Assembly: GCA_903832085.1 (NCBI GenBank) | Contig: CAIKZZ010000010.1 | Span: 1-64,000 of the forward strand | From: an uncultured Pseudomonadota bacterium | GTDB taxonomy: Bacteria > Pseudomonadota > Gammaproteobacteria > Steroidobacterales > Steroidobacteraceae | Length of the DNA stretch: 64,000 bases | Direction: 5' to 3' | In this document: piece by piece, positions 45,378-54,878 of the stretch | Layout: the number at the start of each line of letters is the position of its first letter | Position numbering within the stretch: position 1 is the stretch's first letter | Position numbers and translations under genes: made by a program | Notes under the pieces: model-generated | Seen by the model: only the letters and a program-made list of their open reading frames with translations | Databases searched by the model: none | Told to the model about the DNA's origin: nothing

Positions 45378-46169
45378 CTATTTTGGACGCCCGGGAAAAA
45401 ATGCCGGCGTACGCCGAATGTAGTCCGCATACTGAGGACGACGCTCACCGATGTCTTTCTCCAGTAAGGCAACTCCAGAGACACGCAGCAGCAACACTGA
45501 CATCAATATCGGGCCGAGTACGCTCCACCAAGCGCCGGCAGACATTGCAAACGCGAAAAATCCCCACCAAACGCAACAATCACCAAAATAATTTGGATGA
45601 CGCGTGTAACGCCAAAACCCCCGATCCATGACTTTGCCAGCATTTGCAGGATTAGCTTGAAATCGAGCCAACTGCCAATCACCGCCCGCCTCAAATACGA
45701 AGCCGATCAGCCAGAGGAGCGCGGCCAATGCGTCGAGTGGGCCAAGCGGAGCGGCACCCAAAGCCGCACCAAGTAGCGGCAATGAAATAATCCACGCGAT
45801 CACCGCTTGCACCAAGAAAACACGGTACAGACTCTTTAGCGCAAAGTTTGGCTCATTTCGCGCCCGAATAGCCTGGTAGCGTCGATCCTCTCCATGACCT
45901 TTGTTGCGCCACGTAATGTATATCGATAACCGCAGTCCCCAGATGCAAAGCATGGCCAGTAATGCGATCTGCCGATCCGTCAACGATAACGCACCATGAT
46001 CAGTGGCGTCATAAACATAAACGAGCCCCTGCAATATAAAAAGCAGGGACCACAAACTGTCCACAATCGATACATTGCGCAAATACACGCTTAATGGCCA
46101 CACAAGAGCTGCCGCAGCAGCAGCGGCAAGAAGCCCATGAAAATAACTTTCCATCGAAAACATGCGCAT
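45378..46169 (-). CDS. DUF1295 membrane protein (steroid 5-alpha-reductase-like fold)
   Basis: A 263-residue protein with six or seven helices. The C-terminal cofactor region is RGFWRYTRHPNYFGDCCVWW, then LEKDIGERRPQYADYIRRTP, matching DUF1295 and the wider ICMT/5-alpha-reductase fold, which uses NADPH or SAM at the membrane face. The substrate is probably a lipid or isoprenoid, but this is family-level inference. It lies between an amidohydrolase and two quinohemoprotein genes on the same strand, with gaps of about 90-120 bases. Confidence 0.88.
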   Translation of the reverse strand: MRMFSMESYFHGLLAAAAAAALVWPLSVYLRNVSIVDSLWSLLFILQGLVYVYDATDHGALSLTDRQIALLAMLCIWGLRLSIYITWRNKGHGEDRRYQAIRARNEPNFALKSLYRVFLVQAVIAWIISLPLLGAALGAAPLGPLDALAALLWLIGFVFEAGGDWQLARFQANPANAGKVMDRGFWRYTRHPNYFGDCCVWWGFFAFAMSAGAWWSVLGPILMSVLLLRVSGVALLEKDIGERRPQYADYIRRTPAFFPGRPK

Positions 46170-46258
46170 GCACTCCTGCTATCAGCCGCCTATGACACTA
46201 TAAGCTTTACGGTATCTTGTGATTTAAAATTGTTGCCGCAAATCTCAAACTATTCTCT

Positions 46259-48481
46259 TTAGTGAGAAATTCGAATCTGTGCTGCTTTTTTTGAGCTATT
46301 AAATTCGACCCATGCTTCACTCAATATATAGGCATGTATCGCTTTAACGTCTGTTGTGGTGAGCACATCATCCCACCGCGCCATGCCCTTATTTACATAT
46401 ATACCCTTTAGAACAATATCGTTGAAGACATTATTCGTTTCAGTAGACATGCGCCGCAAATCAGGCAGCAACCCACGCCCAAAGACGTGACAGCGTGCAC
46501 AGTAGCGACTGTATAAAATTTCACCGCGACGCACGTCAGCGTTTGCCTGCATTGCAGGAGGTTTTGGAAACGAAGCCTCGACACTTAACGCAGGCTTTGG
46601 CACCACGGCACCACCCAATTTAAAAACAAGCACGCGACCCATATTGCCATAACGATACGCAGCAGAGTCTGCGGTAAGCGCAGCGCCCGTATTAGCGCCT
46701 CCATACCCTGCGAGCACAGCGACATATTGAGTGCTATCAATTCGATATGTCATCGGCGCTGCCATGATGCCTGTACCGACATCGAGCTGGAGAAGCCTCC
46801 TTCCTGTATCAGCGTCATATACATTCAAGTGACCCTGAACATCACCTTGAAACACGAGACCGCCATCAGTTGACAAAACGCCACCATCCCAACCCGAGGC
46901 CGTGGGTTGCTCCCAAAGCACTTTACCAGACACGACATCTAATGCTCGTAAGTAGCCACGCGTCGTTAAAGGCGCAGACACTCCCTTCGTCAGATCAGCA
47001 AGTGGTGGCACAGAACCAAACAGAGACTTCATCTGCTTAGGATCATAAAATTCTGGCGGAAAGCCAGCCACCGTAAATGTCCCCTCCAACAAGCCAACTG
47101 GGCGCTTATCGGTCGTGATATACACACCGGGCTGCTCAATCACGGGAATAAACACACGCGCGTGACCTGAATCAAAGGACATAGGCATCCAGTTATGAGC
47201 GCCACCCATCCCTGGAAAAATCAGTTTCGGGCCGTGACCATAATCTATTGCCGGGTTGGGTATCGGCCGATGTGTCTGTGAATCGATCCCCTTGGTCCAG
47301 TTCACATATGCAAAATTATGCGCTGCAAGAACTTCACCTGTTGCGCGATCAAGCACGTAGAAGAAACCATTTTTTGATGCCTGCATCAGCACCCGGCGCT
47401 CTCCATGACCGAAGTCGACGGTAGCCTGTATTAGTTTCTGAGTACTGTCATAGTCCCAACGATCACCAGGTGTCGTCTGGTAATACCAGGCTAATTCACC
47501 CGTAGCGACATGAATAGCGAGTATTGATGCAGCATACAGATCGTCACCGCCACGACGGCCGTCTGCCGTAATGTCATAGGGTGAACCGTTACCTGTACCA
47601 ACGTATAGCAGCCCTAGGTCTGCGTCGTAGCTGATGCCGTCCCACACGGTCGCGCCGCCGCCCGCAGACCATTCGTGATGCGCATCCCAGGTCGTTAGTG
47701 CTTGAGCCAAGTGAGGCTGGTCTTGCGGTCCCTCTGCAGGATTGCGCGGGACGGTATAAAACCGCCATACAAATGCACCACTCATCGCGTCAAAAGCAGC
47801 GACATAGCCACGCACACCGGCAAAATCAGAACCAGCGCTACCAACAATAATACGTCCATCTGCAAATACTGGCGCTGCAGTCAGCGTATACGGATGTTTA
47901 TTGTCGCGCTGAGGTAGCGTATCTACTTTCCAGACGCGCTTGCCCGTAGCCGCATCAATCGAATGCAGATACCCATCCAAGGCACCAACGTACACGCGCC
48001 CACCCCACACAGTCACGCCACGATTGACGGCATCACAGCACGCATAACGACCCCACTGACCATCAACCTCAGGATCATAGACCCACCGCTGCTTGCCGGT
48101 GGCAGCGTCGAGGGCATAAACACGACCGAAGTTTCCAGAAAAATACATCATGCCATCGATGACGAGTGGTGTGGCCTCAAGTCCACGGTAAGTTCCTAAA
48201 TCATATGCCCACGCAAATCCTAGTGATGACACATTGGCGGAATTGATCTGCTGCAACGCTGAGTGGTAGGTACCATCCGGACCACCGCCCACTGTCAACC
48301 ACTGATCAGGTTCGGTAGCAGCGCGATGCAATCGGTCTGCAGTTACGTTACCTACTGCGGTTGCAGCAGCTCCACCATCCACAGTCGGTGGATGGAAGCG
48401 GTTACAAGCAGCGAATGCCACCAGGGACACAGCCGTCAGCACGCCCAAGGCTAGACACGACCATTTCGACCATTTACCCAC
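46259..48481 (-). CDS. PQQ-dependent quinohemoprotein alcohol dehydrogenase, probable lanthanide type
   Basis: About 740 residues: export signal, an eight-bladed PQQ propeller and a C-terminal cytochrome c domain with CARCHVFG. It oxidises alcohols in the periplasm. The vicinal disulfide is present (GRYACCDAVNRG). The catalytic region reads TTPGDRWDYDSTQ: the Asp two residues after the catalytic Asp is the mark of lanthanide-using enzymes. The GTG at 48481 is chosen because AAGGGG precedes it by 6 bases. It gives a hydrophobic signal ending AFAAC, perhaps a lipobox. A further upstream GTG would overlap the next gene with no ribosome site. It follows a paralogue on the same strand. Confidence 0.88.
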   Translation of the reverse strand: MGKWSKWSCLALGVLTAVSLVAFAACNRFHPPTVDGGAAATAVGNVTADRLHRAATEPDQWLTVGGGPDGTYHSALQQINSANVSSLGFAWAYDLGTYRGLEATPLVIDGMMYFSGNFGRVYALDAATGKQRWVYDPEVDGQWGRYACCDAVNRGVTVWGGRVYVGALDGYLHSIDAATGKRVWKVDTLPQRDNKHPYTLTAAPVFADGRIIVGSAGSDFAGVRGYVAAFDAMSGAFVWRFYTVPRNPAEGPQDQPHLAQALTTWDAHHEWSAGGGATVWDGISYDADLGLLYVGTGNGSPYDITADGRRGGDDLYAASILAIHVATGELAWYYQTTPGDRWDYDSTQKLIQATVDFGHGERRVLMQASKNGFFYVLDRATGEVLAAHNFAYVNWTKGIDSQTHRPIPNPAIDYGHGPKLIFPGMGGAHNWMPMSFDSGHARVFIPVIEQPGVYITTDKRPVGLLEGTFTVAGFPPEFYDPKQMKSLFGSVPPLADLTKGVSAPLTTRGYLRALDVVSGKVLWEQPTASGWDGGVLSTDGGLVFQGDVQGHLNVYDADTGRRLLQLDVGTGIMAAPMTYRIDSTQYVAVLAGYGGANTGAALTADSAAYRYGNMGRVLVFKLGGAVVPKPALSVEASFPKPPAMQANADVRRGEILYSRYCARCHVFGRGLLPDLRRMSTETNNVFNDIVLKGIYVNKGMARWDDVLTTTDVKAIHAYILSEAWVEFNSSKKAAQIRISH

Positions 48482-48527
48482 CGGCGACCCCTTACAAGTC
48501 AACGCCTCTTCTGCGTCAAGTGGACTA

Positions 48528-50600
48528 CTAGTGGACTGATAACGTGGCCCGTGCGCGAGCACGTATATAGAGCCTCAAACTCTCGACATCCTCTACCGAG
48601 AGCTCATCAAACTTAGGCATATTGTTCAATTCGAGCGCTCCACCACGGACCACGCCAGCAAACGATGTCGCACTCATTGCCACCGCAGATGCACGTAGAT
48701 CGGGTGCAAACCCTGCTGCGACAACGCCAAGACCGTGACAGGCAAGGCACCGTGTCGCATAAATCGCTTCGCCCGCCTTTGCTCGCATAGGGTCGATTGC
48801 AAGGGTTGGCTCATCCAATGGGATGGCTTGCTCGGGCGATGGCTGCTTAGGCATTGGAGCATGGCCATCCAATACAAAGGTCAGTAGCTGATGCGTTTGG
48901 CGGCGCGCAACCCAGCCGTGCTGTGCCGCAAGTGAGCCTAGATAGGCAGGCCCTGCCGCGCCCCAACCCGCCACCACAGTCACATACTGATGACCCCCAA
49001 CCGTGTATGTAATCGGCGCACCGCTGATGCCAATGCCAACGTCCTGGGTCCACAGCTGTTTACCCGTGAGCGCGTCGTAGGCATTGAAGCGTCCATCAGC
49101 CTGTCCTTGGAAAACAAGGCCGCCCGCTGTGGTCATCGTGCCTCCATTCCAAACGCCAGGCGTCGGCACGGTCCAGCGTGGTTTTTGCGTCACCGGATCC
49201 CAAGCCACTAATGCACTCGTGCCTGCATCCTTCGGCGCATCACCACTACTTAATACAAGTCCGGTATTCAGCTCGGTCTTTTTGAAGACAAAATGTTCCT
49301 TATCTATACCGCGATCATCAAAGGTACCGGCCATTTCAATAGTCGGCACATAGACCAAACCTGTCCATTGGTTGAATGACATTGGTTGCCAGTTATGAAC
49401 ACCGATACTAGAGGGCCACTGGGTAACGACACCGTCTGGGTAGCGCGCATTAGCCGCCTCCACAGGTCGACCCGTGGTCAAATCAACGCGCTCAGCCCAG
49501 GTCACTTTGCCGAGTTTTTCGGCTGACAATACTTTGCCCGTATAGCGATCAAGCACGTAAAAGAATCCATTCTTAGGTGCGTGCAAGATGACCTTATGCG
49601 GCACCCCATCAACAGGAACCGTTGCGAGCGTGATATCCATCGCTGAGACAAAATCCCAACTCTCGCCGGGGGTCGTCTGGTAGTGCCAAACATAGCGCCC
49701 GGTCGCAGCATCCAGCGCGACAATCGCGCATAAAAACAAGTTATCTCCGCCTAAGGGACTACGGACCTTGCGATTCCAAGGGGCACCGTTACCGACCCCA
49801 ATATAGATACGATCCAGCTCAGGATCATAAGTGATGGCGTTCCATACGGTTCCACCACCTCCGATCTTCCACCATTCACCAGTCCATGTTTTGGCTGCCA
49901 TGGCCATGGCATCGCTTTCAAAACCATCCGCAGGATTACCAGGCACGGTATAGAAGCGCCACAACTGTCGACCGGTCGCTGTGTCATAAGCCGTCACATA
50001 ACCGCGGTTTGGGCCCCACTCGGAGCCTGCATTTCCAATAATTACGCGGCCACCAAAAACGCGCGGCGGCCCAGTAATTGTGAGCTCATTGTTCTTGTCG
50101 GTCGTTTGCACGCTCCACACTTGGTGCCCCGTCTTCGCGGACAGCGCAATCAAACGACCATCTGTGGTTCCCACAAACACACGTCCCTGCCAGTATGCAA
50201 TACCTCGTGGTCCCCAGGTATAACGCAGCTTGCGTCCCGCCACCTTTGCGACTTCTGGATCATGGCGCCAAAGCAACTTCCCAGACCGCGCATCCACTGC
50301 GTGAACCAAGCTTTGTCCCACAGTGAAATATAAAATGCCGTCGACAGCCAAGGGTACGGTGGCGCCGTTTTGAACGTGTCCAAGATCAAGCGACCATGAC
50401 AGCCCCAGACGACCCACGTTGTCACGATTCACCATCGCTAGTGGGCTCGAGTGCTGCTCGCTGTAGGTGCGTCCATAACTTGGCCAATTGTGCCCATCAG
50501 CTTCATTCGCGAGTGCCTTGCCATCGATCTCCGATCGAGCAGAGGCCGCCACTAGAACGAGCGCGCAGATCGCACTCCAGACGATGTGTCGTGAACTCAT
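48528..50600 (-). CDS. PQQ-dependent quinohemoprotein alcohol dehydrogenase, probable calcium type
   Basis: About 690 residues: signal peptide, PQQ propeller starting HNWPSYGRTYSEQHSSPLAM, and a C-terminal heme domain with CLACHGLG. The catalytic region is TTPGESWDFVSAMD, with Val where the neighbouring paralogue has the extra Asp, so calcium is expected. The vicinal Cys-Cys normally found after the second blade is missing (the region reads LRYTWGPRGIAYWQG), which is unusual for the family. The start is the ATG at 50598-50600, preceded by GGGGG. An ATG 12 bases upstream lacks a site. It is probably transcribed with the downstream paralogue. Confidence 0.88.
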   Translation of the reverse strand: MSSRHIVWSAICALVLVAASARSEIDGKALANEADGHNWPSYGRTYSEQHSSPLAMVNRDNVGRLGLSWSLDLGHVQNGATVPLAVDGILYFTVGQSLVHAVDARSGKLLWRHDPEVAKVAGRKLRYTWGPRGIAYWQGRVFVGTTDGRLIALSAKTGHQVWSVQTTDKNNELTITGPPRVFGGRVIIGNAGSEWGPNRGYVTAYDTATGRQLWRFYTVPGNPADGFESDAMAMAAKTWTGEWWKIGGGGTVWNAITYDPELDRIYIGVGNGAPWNRKVRSPLGGDNLFLCAIVALDAATGRYVWHYQTTPGESWDFVSAMDITLATVPVDGVPHKVILHAPKNGFFYVLDRYTGKVLSAEKLGKVTWAERVDLTTGRPVEAANARYPDGVVTQWPSSIGVHNWQPMSFNQWTGLVYVPTIEMAGTFDDRGIDKEHFVFKKTELNTGLVLSSGDAPKDAGTSALVAWDPVTQKPRWTVPTPGVWNGGTMTTAGGLVFQGQADGRFNAYDALTGKQLWTQDVGIGISGAPITYTVGGHQYVTVVAGWGAAGPAYLGSLAAQHGWVARRQTHQLLTFVLDGHAPMPKQPSPEQAIPLDEPTLAIDPMRAKAGEAIYATRCLACHGLGVVAAGFAPDLRASAVAMSATSFAGVVRGGALELNNMPKFDELSVEDVESLRLYIRARARATLSVH

Positions 50601-50838
50601 TGACGCCCCCATATACGATGCCAGACATTATCCGTGCCCGTCCGATTGTAGCCAGAAGCAGAGCAAATAGGCGACGCTATACTGCTTTTTAGTGTCGAGG
50701 GCTCCTAAACAATCAGCCTACACCGCTCTGGCGATGCAGCCCTAGCCAAGAAAAATCAGGCTCATATCGATAAACACAGCGTTATACTACTATCCACCAA
50801 ACCGCCGACGCACCGTTCAGCCAAGAACCCCAGGAATC

Positions 50839-51393
50839 GTGTTGCGCCTTAAAAATCTATGCTGTAGCGCTTCTTGGTTACGCAGGCCAATACTGCTCAC
50901 TGGCCTTTTACTGATAACGAGCACTTGGAGTTCTGCCAACGGACTCCAATCCCTGAAGCAAATTCGGGAACGTGGGGTTGTTATGCAACACTTTGAGATC
51001 AGCTGCGCTGCAGCAACCATAGCAACAGTGCTGACCTATGGCTTTCATGATGCGGTTGCAGAACGGCCTATTGCTGAGGGGATGCTTCGCTACACATCCG
51101 CCGCTAAAGTGAAATCTCAGGGCGGTTTTTCGATGCTCGATATGAAGCACGTGCTTGCAGATCGCGGTTATCATGCTGCCGCATATGGCAAACTCAGCCT
51201 TATCCAGCTCAAACTATTTCACGCGCCGATCGTCCCAATAGACAGTTTCGGAAATCATCACTACGTTGTTTTCAATGGCGTTCATGGTCAAAACGTACGT
51301 CTTGCAGATCCAGCATTTGGAAATCGCGAAATGCCGATAGACACTTTCACAAAACTTTGGATCGACGGACTTGCCTTTGTTGTAAGCAAATAG
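50839..51393 (+). CDS. Exported C39-family peptidase (FapD-like)
   Basis: 184 residues starting at GTG. A hydrophobic signal spans about residues 15-33 (RRPILLTGLLLITSTWSSA), so the enzyme acts in the periplasm without the ABC transporter to which C39 domains are often fused. The catalytic set is visible: Gln50, Cys56 (FEISCAAAT), His140 or His141 (GNHHYVVFNG) and Asp157 (RLADPAFG). Stand-alone exported C39 proteins include FapD, which processes functional-amyloid subunits in Pseudomonas. The next gene, 4 bases downstream, encodes a FapF-like outer-membrane protein. The substrate may be the small GG-motif peptide at 54879, but that is inference. Confidence 0.82.
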   Translation: MLRLKNLCCSASWLRRPILLTGLLLITSTWSSANGLQSLKQIRERGVVMQHFEISCAAATIATVLTYGFHDAVAERPIAEGMLRYTSAAKVKSQGGFSMLDMKHVLADRGYHAAAYGKLSLIQLKLFHAPIVPIDSFGNHHYVVFNGVHGQNVRLADPAFGNREMPIDTFTKLWIDGLAFVVSK

Positions 51394-51397
51394 ATCG

Positions 51398-52450
51398 ATG
51401 AAAAACACACTCTCTACTGTTTTAATATTAGTTACGTTATTAATGACTGGTACGCTTGCGCATTCAGCAGCACTGGAGCCTGTAAGTCCACCAGATGAAT
51501 TAGCGGCCCTACGTTTACAGCTCGCTGCACAACAAGCTATAAACCATGCTCTCCAAGAGCGCATTAACGCGCTTGAAACTGCGCTAGAAGAGCATGCTAG
51601 TGGCGCTTCAGAACAAAAATCTCTAGACGCGACTGCACCAGCACCTACAGACCTCGTGGCAACCGACACCAACACAGCAGTTGCACAATCACTGATTACA
51701 AAGCAGCTTTTGATACAAGCCCCTGGAACTATCCGCTTGACTCCAACCGCAAACTGGAGCCACTCTGGCGCACAAAGTGAGCACTATAATTATTCGCGTT
51801 TCGCCGTGGGCGTTGGCCTGGGATTACCTGCTGGACTCACCGCAACCGCTGTCATCCCCTACACCTTGGCCGATACCTACTATGGCTCGAACAGTGGCTT
51901 TGATGACCTTTCGCTTGCTCTGCAAAAGCAGTTTCTTGCTGAAACGACCCGTCTGCCAACGATTGTTGGCAGCTTGAACTTCACCAACAATACCAGCAAC
52001 AAAGCATTTCAGGATCCCTCGATTGGAGGGGCATTCAAATACTACGATCTCACTCTTTCGGCATTTAAGACGCTCAGCCCAGTTGTCATTTATGGCAATC
52101 TCTTTTATTCGCGCGCTGTAAAGCGGTACTTCGCCTTATATTATGAAAGCCCCTTCAACGGCACGATCCAACCGGGCGATACCAAGGGCATAAGTCTTGG
52201 CGTGTCACTCGCGGCGACACCCGCTATCTCAATTAATACAGGACTTACCTTCGATTTCGGACGCGGTACACGTTACGCGCGCGACGGCTTACCGGAATAT
52301 ACAGGCGCCGGAGTCACTGACGGCCGCCTGAGCCTAGGCGCTGGCTTTTTATTGACTAAACACTGGTTTCTCGGAATAACAGCCGAAGCCGGCGTCACCA
52401 AAGACGCATCGGACTTTATTTTCTCAATCGCACTACCCTATCGTTTTTAG
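51398..52450 (+). CDS. FapF-like outer-membrane beta-barrel with N-terminal coiled coil
   Basis: 350 residues. The signal peptide is 1-24. A coiled coil at about 34-67 (DELAALRLQLAAQQAINHAL) is followed by a Thr/Ala-rich linker (70-100). From about residue 110 amphipathic strands alternate with short turns, and the last residues SIALPYRF end in the terminal Phe typical of outer-membrane barrels. Coiled coil, linker and barrel in this order match FapF, the trimeric secretion pore for functional amyloid in Pseudomonas. It is coupled to the C39 peptidase gene (4-base gap) and converges on the GT41 gene. No FapA, B, C or E homologue is visible nearby. Confidence 0.75.
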   Translation: MKNTLSTVLILVTLLMTGTLAHSAALEPVSPPDELAALRLQLAAQQAINHALQERINALETALEEHASGASEQKSLDATAPAPTDLVATDTNTAVAQSLITKQLLIQAPGTIRLTPTANWSHSGAQSEHYNYSRFAVGVGLGLPAGLTATAVIPYTLADTYYGSNSGFDDLSLALQKQFLAETTRLPTIVGSLNFTNNTSNKAFQDPSIGGAFKYYDLTLSAFKTLSPVVIYGNLFYSRAVKRYFALYYESPFNGTIQPGDTKGISLGVSLAATPAISINTGLTFDFGRGTRYARDGLPEYTGAGVTDGRLSLGAGFLLTKHWFLGITAEAGVTKDASDFIFSIALPYRF

Positions 52451-52461
52451 GACAGCGCCTT

Positions 52462-54729
52462 TTATTGTGGCGTGTGGTCTATAGATGGGACATGTACATC
52501 AGCCAAATCGCCTGCTTGATAGGCAGCCGCAATCATTTGATATCCACGCTCTAAGTGCTGCGTGTGGCGTTTCACGTTGAACAGCTGACTAGTGGCAATA
52601 TTATCAAGACGTGACTTAAAGCCATTAAGAAGCTTCGGCTCCATAGCGAGCTTCACAGCATAGCTTACATAGGCATCTAGGTCCGTAACGATTAAGTCAG
52701 CTAGGCCTGCAGCAGTCAGAACGCTCGCACCCATGCGCGCTGCAAGCGTCTGTCCTAAGCAGGTCAGTACCGGCACACCAACCCGTAACGCATCGCTCGC
52801 CGCCGTCCCAGCACTATAGGGCTGCGTGTCTAGGTACAGATCAATCACTTTCAGTCGCGAAAGATATGCGTCTGGCGCCACTCGCTCAGCAAATACCAGA
52901 CGATCCAACGTGATTCCAGAACGCTGCGCTTCACGTCTTAGGTTTTCCACGACCTCATGGCTATCGGCATAGAGAAATAACATGGACCTTGGAACCCGAT
53001 CCAAGACGGTCATCCACGATTTAAAGACTTCCGGAGTCATTTTGTAATTGTTATTAAAACAACCATACACAAAAGCATCGTCAGAAAGGCCCAGTTCCTG
53101 CCTCGACGAAACGACCGGGGACACTAGTCTTTTCGAATCATTTGGCTGGTAGGTCGGCAGATAAAGTATGCGCTCCGTGTAGTATTTCCGCATTTGGGAC
53201 GGCACAAGTACAGGATCTGCGACCAAATAATCCATGAACGACGCGCCACTCGTGCCAAGGAAACCAAGGTAACTCACCTGCACGGGCGCGAGTCGCTTAC
53301 TAAATACTGCCGGGCGCGCACCCGCCGAAAAACCATTGAGGTCGACCGCAATATCGATCTGATGTCCCCGCATTTGTGCGACGACTTCTGAATCAGATAA
53401 CATATCAGCATCGATCCAGTGCTCAAAAGCAGTGCGAACACGCGTCTGCAGCGGGTCGTCAGGACTGCTCCGCAGTGACACAGCATATAGCTCGATCAAT
53501 GAGCGGTCATGGGTCTCGAATACCTCGGCCATTAGTAAAGACACAGCATGCGAACGAAAATCGCTAGATACATACGCAACGCGCAAGCGACGTCCGCTTA
53601 ATGGTGCGATTACAAGGCGGGTTTCATCACTTTCAAAGCGCTCAGCCCATATAGCAGCCGCTTGGCGCAGAACGTCTGGCTCCTTAACTAAGCTCAGTGC
53701 GCAGAAGGGAGGACATACTCGTTCTCCGGCCTTTATACCTTCGACAAGACGCTGCAAAGCAGCATCAGCACCGGCCCAATCGCATAATTTGAATTGAGAA
53801 TGCAGCAAAAGCCCAGGAACATCGTGCAGCGCGCTATCGAGCGCTAAGGCACGCCGAAAGCAAGTTATCGCCTTCGCGTGTAACTCGAGGTCCATCAGTA
53901 CGCCGCCTTGATTTCGAAGCGGGATGGCATCATTGATATCCATTCGGGCCGCTTGCTCATAGCACCTAAGGGCAGCCAGCCACTCCCCACGACACTGCAG
54001 GACCACCCCTTGCGCATTCAGCGCGACCGAGTCTTGGGGATTTAGCGTGAAGGCGCGCTCAAAGCTCGCCATCGCTAAAGCGAGATTGTGTTCTGCAAGG
54101 TAAAACGTGCCGAGTGCGCGGTGAATAGTGGCGGACTCCGGATCCAGTTCGACTGCACGCGATAGACTGCGCAAGGCTGCACTGGGACGCCCCATTTTCT
54201 GGCAGGTCAGAGCGTATCTCCAATGCAATTCAGCACTGGCAGGAGCTATATCGAGCGCCTCCTGAAAACAAAGCGCGGCTTCTGAAAACTTCTCTTCGGC
54301 ATGTAAAGATCGACCCAAGCCAAGCCGAGCTTCGATGTGCGCACGATCAAGTGCGTAAGCTTTTTTATATAGCGCTTTGGCTACTGACCAATCGTTTTGG
54401 TCAGCATGCAGATCGGCGAGTGCGGTATAGATAATGGCACTTGGTACATGCTTATTGAGAAACGCGGTCAGTAGAGACTTTGCTTTCTCTGACCCGCCCA
54501 CGGCGCGCGTCGCGGCGGCATAACCGCATAACGCGAGAGCATCGTGTGGCTCCCGCTCATGTATATATTGATAAGCTTTTAGTGCGAGCTGATGGTTACC
54601 TACACGCTCAGCCTTCTGCGCGGTTGCGTGCAGTGCATTTTGGGACGCTACGTCCCCACGATCAGCAAGCACCTGGCCGATAAAACGCAACCAGGACAGA
54701 GCTCTTCGGGAGAGGCTTAGTTTTAACAT
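52462..54729 (-). CDS. TPR-containing GT41 glycosyltransferase (O-GlcNAc transferase/SPINDLY-like)
   Basis: 755 residues. The first 350 are tetratricopeptide repeats (for example AKALYKKAYALDRAHIEARL and AALRSLSRAVELDPESATIH). The C-terminal 380 are the GT41 catalytic domain: RLRVAYVSSDFRSHAVSLLM, IDIAVDLNGFSAGARPAVF, PVQVSYLGFLGTSGASFMDY and the donor site LDTQPYSAGTAASDALRVGV. Such enzymes glycosylate Ser/Thr of proteins, often surface or secreted ones, from a UDP- or GDP-sugar. No signal peptide, so it acts in the cytoplasm. It lies between the FapF-like pore gene and the small Ser/Gly-rich peptide gene, making that peptide a possible acceptor. Confidence 0.88.
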   Translation of the reverse strand: MLKLSLSRRALSWLRFIGQVLADRGDVASQNALHATAQKAERVGNHQLALKAYQYIHEREPHDALALCGYAAATRAVGGSEKAKSLLTAFLNKHVPSAIIYTALADLHADQNDWSVAKALYKKAYALDRAHIEARLGLGRSLHAEEKFSEAALCFQEALDIAPASAELHWRYALTCQKMGRPSAALRSLSRAVELDPESATIHRALGTFYLAEHNLALAMASFERAFTLNPQDSVALNAQGVVLQCRGEWLAALRCYEQAARMDINDAIPLRNQGGVLMDLELHAKAITCFRRALALDSALHDVPGLLLHSQFKLCDWAGADAALQRLVEGIKAGERVCPPFCALSLVKEPDVLRQAAAIWAERFESDETRLVIAPLSGRRLRVAYVSSDFRSHAVSLLMAEVFETHDRSLIELYAVSLRSSPDDPLQTRVRTAFEHWIDADMLSDSEVVAQMRGHQIDIAVDLNGFSAGARPAVFSKRLAPVQVSYLGFLGTSGASFMDYLVADPVLVPSQMRKYYTERILYLPTYQPNDSKRLVSPVVSSRQELGLSDDAFVYGCFNNNYKMTPEVFKSWMTVLDRVPRSMLFLYADSHEVVENLRREAQRSGITLDRLVFAERVAPDAYLSRLKVIDLYLDTQPYSAGTAASDALRVGVPVLTCLGQTLAARMGASVLTAAGLADLIVTDLDAYVSYAVKLAMEPKLLNGFKSRLDNIATSQLFNVKRHTQHLERGYQMIAAAYQAGDLADVHVPSIDHTPQ

Positions 54730-54813
54730 TCGATGATCAGCACTTCAGATAATCTAACGGCTGAGCGCTTGTTCAGGCCATCATGGACATGGCTGCGATT
54801 ATCCACCAGCCGT

Positions 54814-54839
54814 AAAAAAAAGACCGACTCGCGCCGGCC
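54814..54839 (-). terminator. Rho-independent terminator of the small-peptide gene
   Basis: Read on the minus strand, GGCCGGC and GTCGGTC pair (7 pairs, two of them G-U) around a GCGA tetraloop and are followed by eight Ts. It lies 39 bases beyond the stop codon of the 73-residue peptide gene and separates it from the GT41 gene. This supports the small gene being a real, separate transcript. Confidence 0.85.
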
Positions 54840-54878
54840 TTAATTTCGTAGCAACATTCCCGACCGGGAACATTCTAC

